Shown piece after piece: positions 1 through 10,486 of a stretch of 64,000 bases of DNA (within the stretch, counting starts at the first letter, position 1; the number at the start of each line of letters is the position of its first letter). The stretch is taken from positions 60,403,633 to 60,467,632 of the forward strand of contig NC_089584.1 in NCBI RefSeq assembly GCF_019320115.1. The letters run 5' to 3'. The position numbers and the translations under genes were made by a program. The notes beneath the pieces are model-generated. The model searched no databases, was not told where the DNA came from, and worked only from the letters and a program-made list of their open reading frames with translations. The DNA comes from Miscanthus floridulus (taxonomy: Eukaryota; Streptophyta; Magnoliopsida; Poales; Poaceae).

Positions 1-475
1 GTGCTCGCTAGGAGGTGGGGAAGAATGTGGCATCTTAGGCAAGTGGTGGTCACGAGATGGTGAAAGTATCTCCCCCTCCTCAAAAGTCCCATCAAACATT
101 GAATAGGCGGCAAAGAAGCCTTCAATACAATGTCCCATTTGTGTCAGAGGATGAACTGGTTGATTACTTCTCTGAGTAATCTATCCCTCAGGAGTTGGGT
201 GGTCTATCGTCCATTGCATGAACTCAGGCTTCACTGAATGCACCCCAACTCTAGTGTAGTCCGATGAGATCTTATTATTGTGATGCAAGCCACCAGGAGG
301 ATGTGCCACATCCTTTGCCACCTCCATCATAGTGTTCTGCCTATCAATGAGAACCACCAAGGTGCAACTAGTTGGTTCCCGTATGCGATCGACTAGGGTA
401 GTGGCTGTAGTGGAACCTTGGCTGCTAGGAACATCTGGAGGGCTACCAACTAATATCAGTTATCCCTGAGGCGCC
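1..475 (-). pseudogene. CACTA-1 ORF1 fragment, distal part
   Basis: The reverse complement matches 57467-57950 of the second CACTA element: the stretch after the Transposase_24-like domain, the loop with a conserved TTAGTTGGTAGCCCTCCA block, and the proline-rich linker. The match stops at 475, exactly where the Sirevirus LTR begins, and resumes at 12512 beyond it. No long open frame remains. The fragment is cut off by the window edge on the left. Confidence 0.7.
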
Positions 476-2500
476 TGAAAGGTCCTAATGGCTAGAGGGG
501 GGTGAATAGCCTATTAAAAATTTCTACAAATACACTTAGCAAACCGGTTAGACAAATATGAGGCAAAGCGAGTGTTGCTCTAGCCTACTAAAAATGCAAG
601 CCACCTACCACAATTCTAGTTTCTATAGTCTCTATCCATACAATGGCTATGTCACTACACTAAGTTAGTGTGCTATCAAAGGCTAACTAAAGAGCCACAC
701 TAACCAAACTAACAAGCTCTCACGACTAGCTACACTAAAGAGCTTCACAACTAGTTTGCGGTAATGTAAAGAAAGAAAGCAAGATGGTTATACCATTGTG
801 GCAAGTGACCAATGAGTGAATACTAATGAATACCAAGGAGACAATCAAGACATAATGATTTTTCCTCTAAGGTTCACTTGCTTGTCAGCAAGCTAGTCCC
901 TGTTGTGGCGATTCACTCACTTGGAGGTTCACGCACTAATTGGCATCACATGCCAAACCCTCAATAGGTTGCTACCCAACCAACACAAGATGAGGATCAC
1001 ACAAGCCACGAGCAATCCACTAGAGTACCTTTTGGCTCTCCACCGGGGAAAGGTCAAGAACCCCTCAAAATCACCATGATCAGAGCTGCAGACAATCACC
1101 AACCTCCACTCGATGAACCTCACTACTCCAAGCCATCTAGGTGGTGGCAACCACCAAGAGTAACAAGTGAATCCCACAGCGAAACACGAACACCAAGTGC
1201 CTCTAGATGCAAACACTCAAGCAATGCACTTGGATTCACTCCCAATCTCACAAAGATGATGAATCAATGATGGAGATGAGTGGCAGGGCTTTGGCTAAGC
1301 TCACAAGGTTGCTATGTCAATGCAAATGTCCAAGAGAGTGAACTAGAGCCAACCAAACAATATTTATAGACACCCCCAAACAATAGAGCCATTGGCTCAA
1401 TTATTGGGCTGACTGCGGGATGACCAAACGCGTAGGTCATGTGCACCGGACATGTCTGGTGTGGTGACCGGATGCGTTCGGTCACAGCGTCTGATTGTAG
1501 CCTGACCGCCATATGTCCCTTTTGAATTGTTTAGCGATTGATGCCCAATGGCTATCTCTGTGCACAGTAATACAACATGATCGGACGCACTGTTAAAAAA
1601 CGACCGGACCCGAGAGACAGTGTCAGGTCAAGTCTAGAGAGCTCCTAGAGCCACTCTGGGCTGACCGAACGCTCCTAGCTTCTGAAGAATTATTGTGTTG
1701 AAAACCTGTGACTTGCTGGTTCACACTGTATGCGTCCGATGTGATGCGTCCGGTCACTTTTTGCAATCCTACTTCAGGCTATATCACTTTGACCTGACGC
1801 TGAATAGTAATTCATCAACGTTCGGTCACTCCACTGAGCTAGAGTCCGATCACTTTCACTTAGTTGCTCACCTCGGGTCCAAATATTAGACATTTCTGGT
1901 TCAGATTCCGGACATGTCCGGTCACTTCTGTCTGACCACCCCAAGACTAGACGAAATATCGGACGCATCCGGTACAATTTCAGACGTGTCTGGTCACTTT
2001 GTGACTAGCGCGACTAACTCCTTTTCAACTCTATCTTCTTTATCTTTGGTCAAATGTGCCAACCACCAAGTGTATCACCTTGTGCACATGTGTTAGCATA
2101 TATTAACAAATGTTTTCAAGGGTGTTAGCACTCCACTAGATCCTAAATGCATATGCAATGAGTTAGAGCATCTAGTGGCACTTTGGTAACTGCATTTTGA
2201 TATGAGTTACACCCCTCTTAATAGTATGGCTATTGATCCTAAATGTGATCACACTCGCTAAGTATCTTGATCACTAAACCAAAAAACTCCTATCAATTTC
2301 ACCTTTGCCTTGAACTTTTTGTTTTTCTCTTTCTTCTTTTTCAAGTCCAAGCACTTGATCTTCACCATGGCATCACCATCAACATGATCTTCACCATTGC
2401 TTCACCATTGGAATAATGATACCTATCTCATGATCACTTAGATGAACTAGGTTAGCACTTAGGGTTTTATCAATTCACCAAAACCAAACTAGAGCTTTAA
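476..2500 (-). repeat. 3' LTR of the Sirevirus
   Basis: This is a direct repeat of 10487-12511. It starts on the plus strand with TGAAAGGTCCTAATGG and ends with AGAGCTTTAA, where the expected terminal CA has become AA (position 2499). A TATA-like TATAAATA lies on the minus strand at about 1361-1368. The part at 1430-2010 is dense in GACCGG/CCGGTC-type palindromes. Confidence 0.9.
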
Positions 2501-3644
2501 ATTCCCCCTTTTTGGTAATTGATAACAACCCTTACACAAAGATATGAATTGAAATTTAATTGAATCCATGTTGCTCGCCCAAGCATATTTACCATGTGTA
2601 AAAGGATATGGACAAGTTTCACAAACTCCAAATGGTAGCAATTGCTCCCCCTACATATGTGCTAAGAGTTTGGATAGTAGCTCGCACATATGTTTAGATA
2701 GGAAATGTAGGAGTCAATATCTACCAAATGTTGCTAAGGTATAAGAGATGGACCTTTGAAGCGTGATACCAATCGGAGTGCACCAATATACCATCCTTGG
2801 CATCATGAGTAACTAGACATCCACAAAAAAACTAGAATAACCCGTGAGATCAACATTAGAAGTAAGGGTCTAGTTTTCATAATATGAGCATGAGTCTAGT
2901 TACTTAACCTATGTATGCTAGTTTTTCATTTCATCATTCAAACCTACAACTAGCATACACCACACAAGCATGGATATTAAAATTTAAAACTTGTGCCATG
3001 CAAGCAAATATATGAAATGCACATTCAAATGCACCATACAGGTTCATGAGCTTGCTCCCCCTACTTGTGTGCTCAAAATTTTAATTATTGATCCCTTACT
3101 TTGTCATATCTCTCCCCGTATGTTAATTTCTCAATTTCTCCCCCTTTGTTAACTTTTCACTATCTTTGTACACTATTTCTCCCTCTTTGTCATCAATGAC
3201 CACAATGGTTCAAAATGTAGATAGGTTGAGATTATCAATGTCAATCAATAGGGTGAGGATCATTTTCCTAAATTTGGTCCAATCTAGATCACTTGACAAA
3301 GATATTTAACTCAGTTTGATCCAAGGATAAGCTTCTTCACACCTCCAAATAAGGATTATCTTGTACCATGTTGAGTTAAACACTTAGAGCTCATTTTCTA
3401 GATCAAATACTAGGTTTATAAGCCCACAAACATGTCATATGCTACCACTAGACCAAATTAAGTATAGAAGCAATAGTGGTACCATACAAACATCAAAATC
3501 ATTTTATTTTCATGAATGAGCCTATTAAATATGAAAGATGACTAGATGCACTAAACATGTCCTTAGCAAGGATATATGCCATTCCAATCAACTTTTACCT
3601 TGGATTGCTTGAAGGAGAGACATGTCATATAAGTGGGGGATGCA
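2501..3644 (-). other. Non-coding 3' region of Sirevirus with several polypurine tracts
   Basis: This 1.1-kb stretch lies between the RNase H stop and the 3' LTR and has no usable reading frame. The polypurine tract that primes plus-strand synthesis abuts the LTR at 2501-2513 (minus strand, CCAAAAAGGGGGAA). Additional AGGGGGAGCA-type tracts, each followed by a short conserved block, lie at 2643-2664 and 3051-3073, with shorter ones near 3109-3150 and 3170-3185. Multiple polypurine tracts are a described Sirevirus trait. No envelope-like gene is recognisable here. Confidence 0.7.
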
Positions 3645-4160
3645 TCAACACATATTTGAGAAATTCAATATGTTCAACTCATTCCTTAGCTTGCAAAACC
3701 TTTTCTCATCTAATGGTTTGGTGAATATATCAGCAAGTTGATCTTTGGTGCCCACACTCTCAATGCAAATGTCCCCTTTTTGTTGGTGGTCTCTTATGAA
3801 ATGATGGCGGACATCAATGTGCTTTGTTCTTGCATGTTGAACCGAGTTGTTGGTTAACTTTATTGCACTCTCATTGTCACATAGCAATGGCACTTTCTTG
3901 AACTTGATTCCAAAGTCATTCAAGGTGGCCTTCATCCAAAGTAATTATGCACAACAACTATCGACGTATATGTATTCAGCTTCTACGGTTGATAATGCAA
4001 CACTATTTTGCTTCTTTGATGACCATGAAACAAATTATCTTCCCAACAATTGACATATGCCTGAGGTGCTCTTCCTTTCAACCTTGCATCCCGCATAATC
4101 CGAGTTGGAGTAACCAACTAGCTCAAACTTTGCTCCTTTGGGATACCATAAACCAACATT
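3645..4160 (-). pseudogene. Copia RNase H domain, broken
   Basis: This is the C-terminal RNase H of the Sirevirus polyprotein, which removes the RNA strand during reverse transcription. The 96-residue open part ends with the LCDNESAI, KHIDVRHHFIRDH and DIFTKPL blocks. Upstream, in broken frames, the SDYAGC and STVEAEY blocks that hold the other acidic catalytic residues are still visible around 3960-4130. The acidic catalytic positions are present, but stop codons split the domain (near 4160, 4035 and 3938), so no active enzyme would be made from this copy. Confidence 0.85.
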
Positions 4161-5418
4161 TTATGTATGCTTCAAGTACCTCAATATTCTCTTTGTAGCC
4201 TTCAAATGACTTTCTCTTGGTGAGGCTTGAAATCTTGCACACATGCACACACTAAACATGACATCCGACCTTGATGCGGTCACATAGAGTAGGCTTCCAA
4301 TCATAGACCGATACAATTTTTGATTAACCATATTGCCACTTGCATCACTATCCAAGTTGCCATTTGTCTCCATTGGTGTGCTAATGGCTTTTCTATCACT
4401 CATGCCAAACTTCTTAAGCATGTCTTTGATGTACTTGCCTTGACTCACAAATATACCATTCTTCAATTGGTTGATTTGAAGATCAAGAAAGTAACTTAAC
4501 TCATCATCATTCAAACTCTTCACAAAAGTCTTGATTGGTTGATCCAAATATGATATCATCAACATAGATTTGCAACACAAATAAGTCTTTACCAATCTTC
4601 TTGGAGAAAAGAGTGGTGTCAACCTTGCCCATCATGAACCCTTTAGAGAGTAGGAAGTCCCTCAATCTTTCATACCATGCTCTAGGTGCTTACTTCAAGC
4701 CATACAATGCCTTCTTCAACTTGTACACATGGTCAGGCTTCTTGTCATCTTCAAAACCAGGAGGTTGCTCAACATATACTTCTTCATTGATGTAACCGCT
4801 GAGAAATACACTCTTAACATCCATTTGATAGAGCTTTATGTTGTGGGCACAAGCATAGGCTAGGAACATTCTAATTGCTTCCAATCTAGAAGCCGGGGCT
4901 TATGTTTCACCAAAGTCAAGACCTTCAACTTGTGTATATCCTTGTGCTACCAAGCTTACTTTGTTCCTTACTACTATCCCATCTTGATCTTGCTTGTTTC
5001 TAAAGACCCATTTGGTTCCAATCACATTGTGTCCCTTTGGTCTCTCTACCAATTCCCATACTTGATTTCTTATGAAGTTATTCAATTCTTCATGCATAGC
5101 ATTCACCCAATCAATATCCTTCAATGCTTCATCTATCTTCTTTGGTTCAATGGATGACTCAAATAAGAAATGCTCACAAAATGAAGCCAATCTTGATCTT
5201 TTTTGTACACCTCTAGAAATATCTCCAATTATAGTGTCCAATGGATGATCCCTTGCAATATTGGTTGGTTGGAGGATTGGAACTTGATTGCTTGCACTTG
5301 CTTGATCATTGGGTTGAGATGATGCACTAGCCACTTGAACTTGTTCATTATCATGAGAGCCACTTGTACTAGCTTGATTTGTATCATCTTGCACATTTGA
5401 GTTAGAGAGCACTTGCAC
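4161..5418 (-). pseudogene. Copia reverse transcriptase (RVT_2), broken
   Basis: The segment runs from the linker into the RVT_2 domain. WVFRNKQDQDG and QMDVKSVFLSGYINEEVYV mark the N-terminal palm and finger blocks, and KALYGLK is the usual conserved motif. The catalytic YVDD codons are intact at 4555-4566, but they sit in a different frame from the following block (ELSYFLDLQI, KYIKDMLKKFGM), which needs a frameshift just after them. Stop codons occur near 4898 and 4690. The N-terminal end at 5418 is cut by a solo LTR, and the polyprotein resumes at 6933. Confidence 0.87.
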
Positions 5419-5426
5419 TTGATCAT

Positions 5427-6932
5427 TGTAAGGAAAATGGACCCTAGGCCCATTTACTTTGGATTTTGGTGTTTAATGACCAACACAACCAAATTGGATT
5501 AATGATTTTGCAAGTGATTGTTTTGTAGTTCAATAGGGTGCAAGACGTGACTTGGACAAAGGCGACGTGATGATCCGATGATCAACACCATAAGCAAGAC
5601 TCTAGGAGCACAAGAGAAGACCCAAGATATCAAGCAAAGTCCAAAGATAGGAACCAAGCCAGATGTAAGATCATGAAGAAACGAGCTCACAGAGGTGACC
5701 GAACGTTGTCCTTATAGCGACCGGACACTCTGATCAGTTGCTCGACAACAAAAGGCGTCAGCAGCAGCGATCGGACACTGAAGACTAAAAGTGATCGGAC
5801 GCACTGATGACACTATTCATCATCCCAGTAATAGATTCAGCACTGACCAGACGCTGGTGGCAAATCGACTAGATGTAGGGACTGTAGCATCCGATCGAGT
5901 ACAGAGAGGTTCCGGAGTGATGAAATTGCGACCGGACGCGTCCGATGGCATGTGACCGGACGTGTCCGGTGGCATGTGACCGGACGCTAGCAGCGTCTAA
6001 TTAGTTGATCACGGCTCTAACGGTCGGAACGACCGGATGCATCCGATTAGGATGACCTGAGCGTCCAGTCAGTAGCACAAAAGTGGGATTTCATCCCCAA
6101 CGGCTACTTTCTCCATGGGACTTATAAATTGACCCCCAACCAGCCATTTCATATGAGTGGAGCTAAGGAAACATATCTAGGGTGTTGAGACACCATTTTA
6201 GTGATCTCCATATGCATAGTGCTTAGTGAATCATTAGGTGATTAGCATAGGTGCTTTGCGAAGTGCTTAGGCTAATTAGACCACCGCTTATACGCTTGCT
6301 CTAGGTTTAGGCCTAATGTTTAGTGAGGTTTACATACTTCTTACCACTCGGTGCTTGCGCGCACCATTGTTGTACATTGGAGGGCTTGTAGTCTTGTGAG
6401 ATCACACCAACCATGTTTATGGTATGGCCGCCATCGTGTATCGGAGGGAACAAGGCTCGCGGTGTTTTGGCCAGAAGCTTGATAGTGAAGACTATGGGGA
6501 GCGGTCCGGGAGAGGCTTTGCCATGAGTGGCTTAACTAGAGACCCGCTTGCACATGGGGAAGGCCTGAAGCTATCCATGGAGTTACTCGACCGGGAGCTT
6601 GGCCCTTGTGAGGGATTTCTTATGAGGGGCTCCAACGAGGACTAGGGGGAAGCTTGCGCACTTCTCGATACCTTGGTAAAAATACTGGAGTCATCGACAG
6701 GAGTTTGCATATCTCTACCTTGCTCTTTAGCTTCTGTATTTACATTGTTTGTATTACTCCTTTTGCGGTAGAGATAGCAACACATTAGTAAAACCATAGT
6801 TGCATATTTAGATAGTTTATCTTTTGCATATGTTTTGCTAAGGTTAGAAAAAGAGGCCATAGTTTAGAGAAGTAGAATTTTAAGTTGCCTAATTCACACC
6901 CCCCCCCGTCTTAGGTGTCATGGTCACCTTCA
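5427..6932 (+). mobile_element. Solo LTR inside the Sirevirus pol gene (different Sirevirus-like family)
   Basis: The 1506-bp segment begins TGTAAGGAAAATGG and ends TGGTCACCTTCA, and it separates two halves of one reading frame. The flanks are ATCAT (5422-5426) and ATTAT (6933-6937), a 5-bp target duplication with one mismatch. A TATAAAT box lies at 6123-6129. A palindrome-rich part with ACCGGACGCGTCCG-like blocks lies at 5700-6070. It is oriented opposite to its host element. No internal region is left, as expected after LTR-LTR recombination. Confidence 0.82.
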
Positions 6933-7911
6933 ATTATCTACATCATCATTCACTTGCCTAGGCCTCAATTCACCAACATCTATGTTCTTTATGGCATTTG
7001 AAAGTTGAATGCCTCTAACATCTTCTAAGTTCTCATTCTCTTCTTGTGAACCCTTGGTTTTATCAAATTCAACATCATGAACTTCCTCAAGAGTACCATT
7101 ATCCAAATTCCAAACTCTATATGATTTGCTAGTAGTTGAGTATCCAAGTAGGAATCCTTTATCACATTTCTTATCAAATTTGCCCAATCTAGTGCCTTTC
7201 TTCAAGATATAGCATTTACATCCAAAGATCCAAAAATATGCGATGTTGGGCTTTCTATCATTCAAGAGCTCATATGGTGTCTTCTCTTTCAATGGGTGAC
7301 AATAGAGGCGGTTGCTACAATAGCAAGCCATGTTGATCGCTTTGGCCCAAAAAGATTGACTCACATTGTACTCACTAAGTATAGACCTTGCCATATCAAT
7401 GAGTGTTCTATTCTTTCTCTCAACAAGGTCATTTAATTATGGAGTGTACTTGGTCGAGAATTGATATTTAATTCCAAATTCATCATACAACTCATCAATT
7501 CTAGTGTTCTTGAACTCACTACCATTGTCACTTCTAACTCTCTTGATGGTTGTTTCAAACTCATTGTAAATGCCCTTGACAAATGATTTGAATGTTGCAA
7601 ACATATCACTTTTGTCCACCAGGAAGAATACACAAGTGTATCTAGTATAATCATCCACTATCACAAAGCCATATTTGTTTCCACCGATGCTAGTGTATTG
7701 TGTTGGCCCAAATAAATCCATGTGAAATAACTCAAATGCTTTACTAGTGTTCATCATGCTTTTCTTAGGATGGGTGTTTCCAACTTGTTTGCTGGCTTGA
7801 CAAGAGCTACAAAGCTTATTCTTTTCAAACACAACATCTTTCATGCCTCTAACCAAGTCATGCTTAACCAATCTATTCAATTGGTTCATTCCAACATGAC
7901 CAAGCCTTCTA
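6933..7911 (-). pseudogene. Copia integrase with HHCC zinc finger, broken
   Basis: The domain joins retroelement cDNA into the host genome. The N-terminal HHCC zinc-binding motif is visible as HRRLGH followed by CSSCQASK (7795-7911). The catalytic core has the first Asp in FHMDLFGP and the second in RVRSDNGSEF, and the catalytic Glu follows just after a stop in the segment from about 7430. The remaining 154 residues (YPLKEKTPYELL-type region onward) end at the solo LTR. Stops at about 7912 and 7434 break the frame. The integrase sits upstream of reverse transcriptase, which defines Ty1/copia. Confidence 0.86.
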
Positions 7912-7913
7912 TG

Positions 7914-8345
7914 CTATAACCAACCCCTGCTAGACTTAGTGAACAAACATGTAGATAATTGAGCTTCACTGGCATTGAAATCAACCAAGTATAGATTCTC
8001 ATATCTAAATCCTTTGAAGATCAAGTTAGAGCCATCTACACTTATGATCTCTACATCATCTACCCCAAATATGCATTTGAATCCAAGATCACACAATTGA
8101 GCCACGGATAGCAAGTTGAAGTTCAAGCTCTCAATAAGCAACACATTGGAAATGCTCATGTCATTGGATATTGCAATCTTACCAAGCCTCTTGACCTTGC
8201 CTTTGCTATTGTCACCAAATGTAATACTATCATAACCATCATTGCCATTGGTGTTGATTGAGTTGAACATTCTTGCATCACTAGTCATGTGTTGAGTGTA
8301 CCCACTATCAAGAACCCAATGCTTTCCTCTGGCTTTGTAATTGAT
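7914..8345 (-). pseudogene. Copia aspartic protease and GAG-pre-integrase linker
   Basis: This part of the polyprotein cuts Gag-Pol into mature proteins. The retropepsin-type active-site triad DSG sits in a KHWVLDSGYTQHMT block at about 8285-8335. The downstream FNLLSVAQLCD and ENLYLVDF blocks are typical of copia protease and of the GAG-pre-integrase domain. The frame is open from the active site to a stop at about 7912. The region before it (8346-8382) has stops separating it from gag. Confidence 0.8.
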
Positions 8346-8382
8346 CTATAAAAGAAGATCAATTCTTTTTAGGTACCCAAAC

Positions 8383-10427
8383 TTACTTGGGTCCTTGAAG
8401 GTTAGTGACCAAGCTCTTTGCCACCCAAATGGCTTTCTTCTTTGAGCCCATCCATGGTGTACCAATGAACTTAGCTTTCACACCATTTGTACCCTTAGTA
8501 AGCACATAGAAAGAATTAATCTTAATTGAGGATACATTAGCATTTTTGCTCTTGTTCTTGCACTCATGCTCTTTATAACCAACTTGCTTGCAACTAGTGC
8601 AAAACCGACCATTGTTCTTCACAAAGCTAGTCTTGTGAGGAGCAAAGGTCACCTTGCCTTTCTTGGGGGTATAGCCCAATCCCTCTTTGTAGAGAGCAGC
8701 TCTTTGGCTACCCAAGCACATAAGCAAGCGGTCCTCACTGCCATAGGTCTTAGCCAAGATGTGAGTGAGCACATTGACCTCCTTCTTGAGGGTCTCATTC
8801 TCAACCATTAGTGAGGCATCATATGTGAAACCATCACTACTAGATGAGGTGGAAGTGGAAGTGCTACAAGAAGGATAAGTGGGAGCAACAATGATAGGCC
8901 TATAGAATGATTCGTCAATTAAGTCATAAGTTAAGCCTACATTACATGTCTCAACATGCTTCTTCTTATTTTGCTCATCAAGTAAAGAGGAATGAGCTTT
9001 TTCAAACTTCTTGTGAGCCTTACCAAGCTTCTTATGGATTCCTCTAGCCTCTCACGAGATGCATTGAGCTCATCAAAGGCTTGCTTAAGGGCTTTTAGTT
9101 CCTTACACAAGCTTTTGCATTCCCTTCTCTTAATGTCAAAGTGCTCTTTAGCATCATTTAGCATGTCAAGTAGTTCATCCTTAGTTGGTTCATCAACATC
9201 ACTATCACTTTCATTTTCATTATCATGTTCCTCATTACTTCCATCATCGCAAGTTTGTACCTTAGTGGCCTTATCCATGAAGCATGATGGAGTGTCAAAG
9301 AGAAAAGGCTTCTCATTGATAGCAATGCTTGCAAGTGCCTTCTTTTTGTTGGTCTTGTCATCATCACTATCATCATCATCACTTGAGGAAACATCACTAT
9401 CCCAAGTGACCACATATGAACCACCCTTCTTCTTCTTCTTCTTGATGGTCATCTTGTCCTTCTTCTCTTTCTTTTCCTTCTTGTCCTTTTTGCTCTTCTT
9501 GCTGTCATCATCATTGTCACTATTGTATGGGCATTGAGCAACAAGATGATCCTTGCTTCCACAATTGAAGCACCTTCTTGACTCTTCCTTGTTCTTGGAT
9601 GAAGACTTCTTTCTTCTAGCATGGTAGCCCTTCTTCATCATGAACTTGCCAAATCTCTTAACAAAGAGAGCCATCTTCTCATCATCCATCTCATCAAAGC
9701 TCAAGTCTTCATCTTCACTTGATGATTCTTGCTTTGCCTTGCCCTTGGATGATGTGGCCTTGAACGCCACACTCTTCTTCTTGTCATCCTTCTTGTCATC
9801 TTTTTTCTCCCACTTTTCTTCCTTCTCATCATCATCTCTATAAGCATCATCGGTCATGATATCTCCCAAGATTTGGTTTGGTGTCATTGTGTCCAAACCA
9901 GTCCTCACTAGCAAGGTGCCCAACATGCCAAATCTTACGGGTAAGCATCTCAAGAACTTATGAGAGAAGTCCTTATCCTCCACCTTCTCACCAAGTGCTT
10001 TGAGATCATTGATAAGCACTTCTATCCAATGGAACATGTCCGGCACACTCTCATCTTTCTTCATCTTGAAGCTAGCAAAATTCTCCTTGAGAATGTATAC
10101 CTTTGCACCCTTTATTGCCTTGTTGCCCTCGAATGATTCTTCCAACTTCTTTCAAGCCTCATGAGCCATCTCAATGTTCTTAATTTGCTCAAATGTTCTC
10201 TCATCAATTGCATCATGAATGACACTTAGAGAAATGTCATTGTTTTGGAGAAGCACTTCTTTGGCCATGGTGGGATTCTCTGGATCGACAATCTTAATTT
10301 TGGTTTCTACCACCTTCCACACCCTTCTATTGATTGACTTGATATGTATAGTCATCTTTGACTTCCAATATGGATAATTTGTGCTATCAAATTGGGATGA
10401 CTTCTTGGTGTTGTTGATTTGAGCCAT
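8383..10427 (-). pseudogene. Sirevirus gag, broken
   Basis: This is the capsid polyprotein that packages the element's RNA. The start is placed at 10427 (MAQINNTKKSSQF), just inside the primer-binding site. Residues of the YPYWKSKM block and the following 250 residues match the copia-type gag domain. A CCHC knuckle (CFNCGSKDHLVAQC) lies at about 9530-9570, followed by very long lysine/aspartate-rich stretches and a coiled-coil-like segment. A second knuckle at about 8575-8615 (CTSCKQVGYKEHEC) has Tyr where the zinc-binding His should be. An in-frame TGA lies at about 10149-10151, and a frameshift near 8950-9050 separates the last 140 residues. Confidence 0.85.
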
Positions 10428-10471
10428 TTTTTTACACCGAAGGTTGTTAAGCCTCAAATCATGGTGACCTC

Positions 10472-10484
10472 GGCTCTGATACCA
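10472..10484 (-). other. Primer-binding site (initiator tRNA-Met type) of Sirevirus
   Basis: Read on the minus strand, TGGTATCAGAGCC lies two bases after the 5' LTR. It is the standard sequence complementary to the 3' end of plant initiator methionine tRNA. It is intact and fixes the minus-strand orientation of the element. Confidence 0.93.
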
Positions 10485-10486
10485 CT

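Noticed and set aside
8992..9537. Plus-strand Ser/Leu-rich frame of 181 codons
   Set aside because: It is the complement of the lysine/aspartate-rich gag of the Sirevirus.
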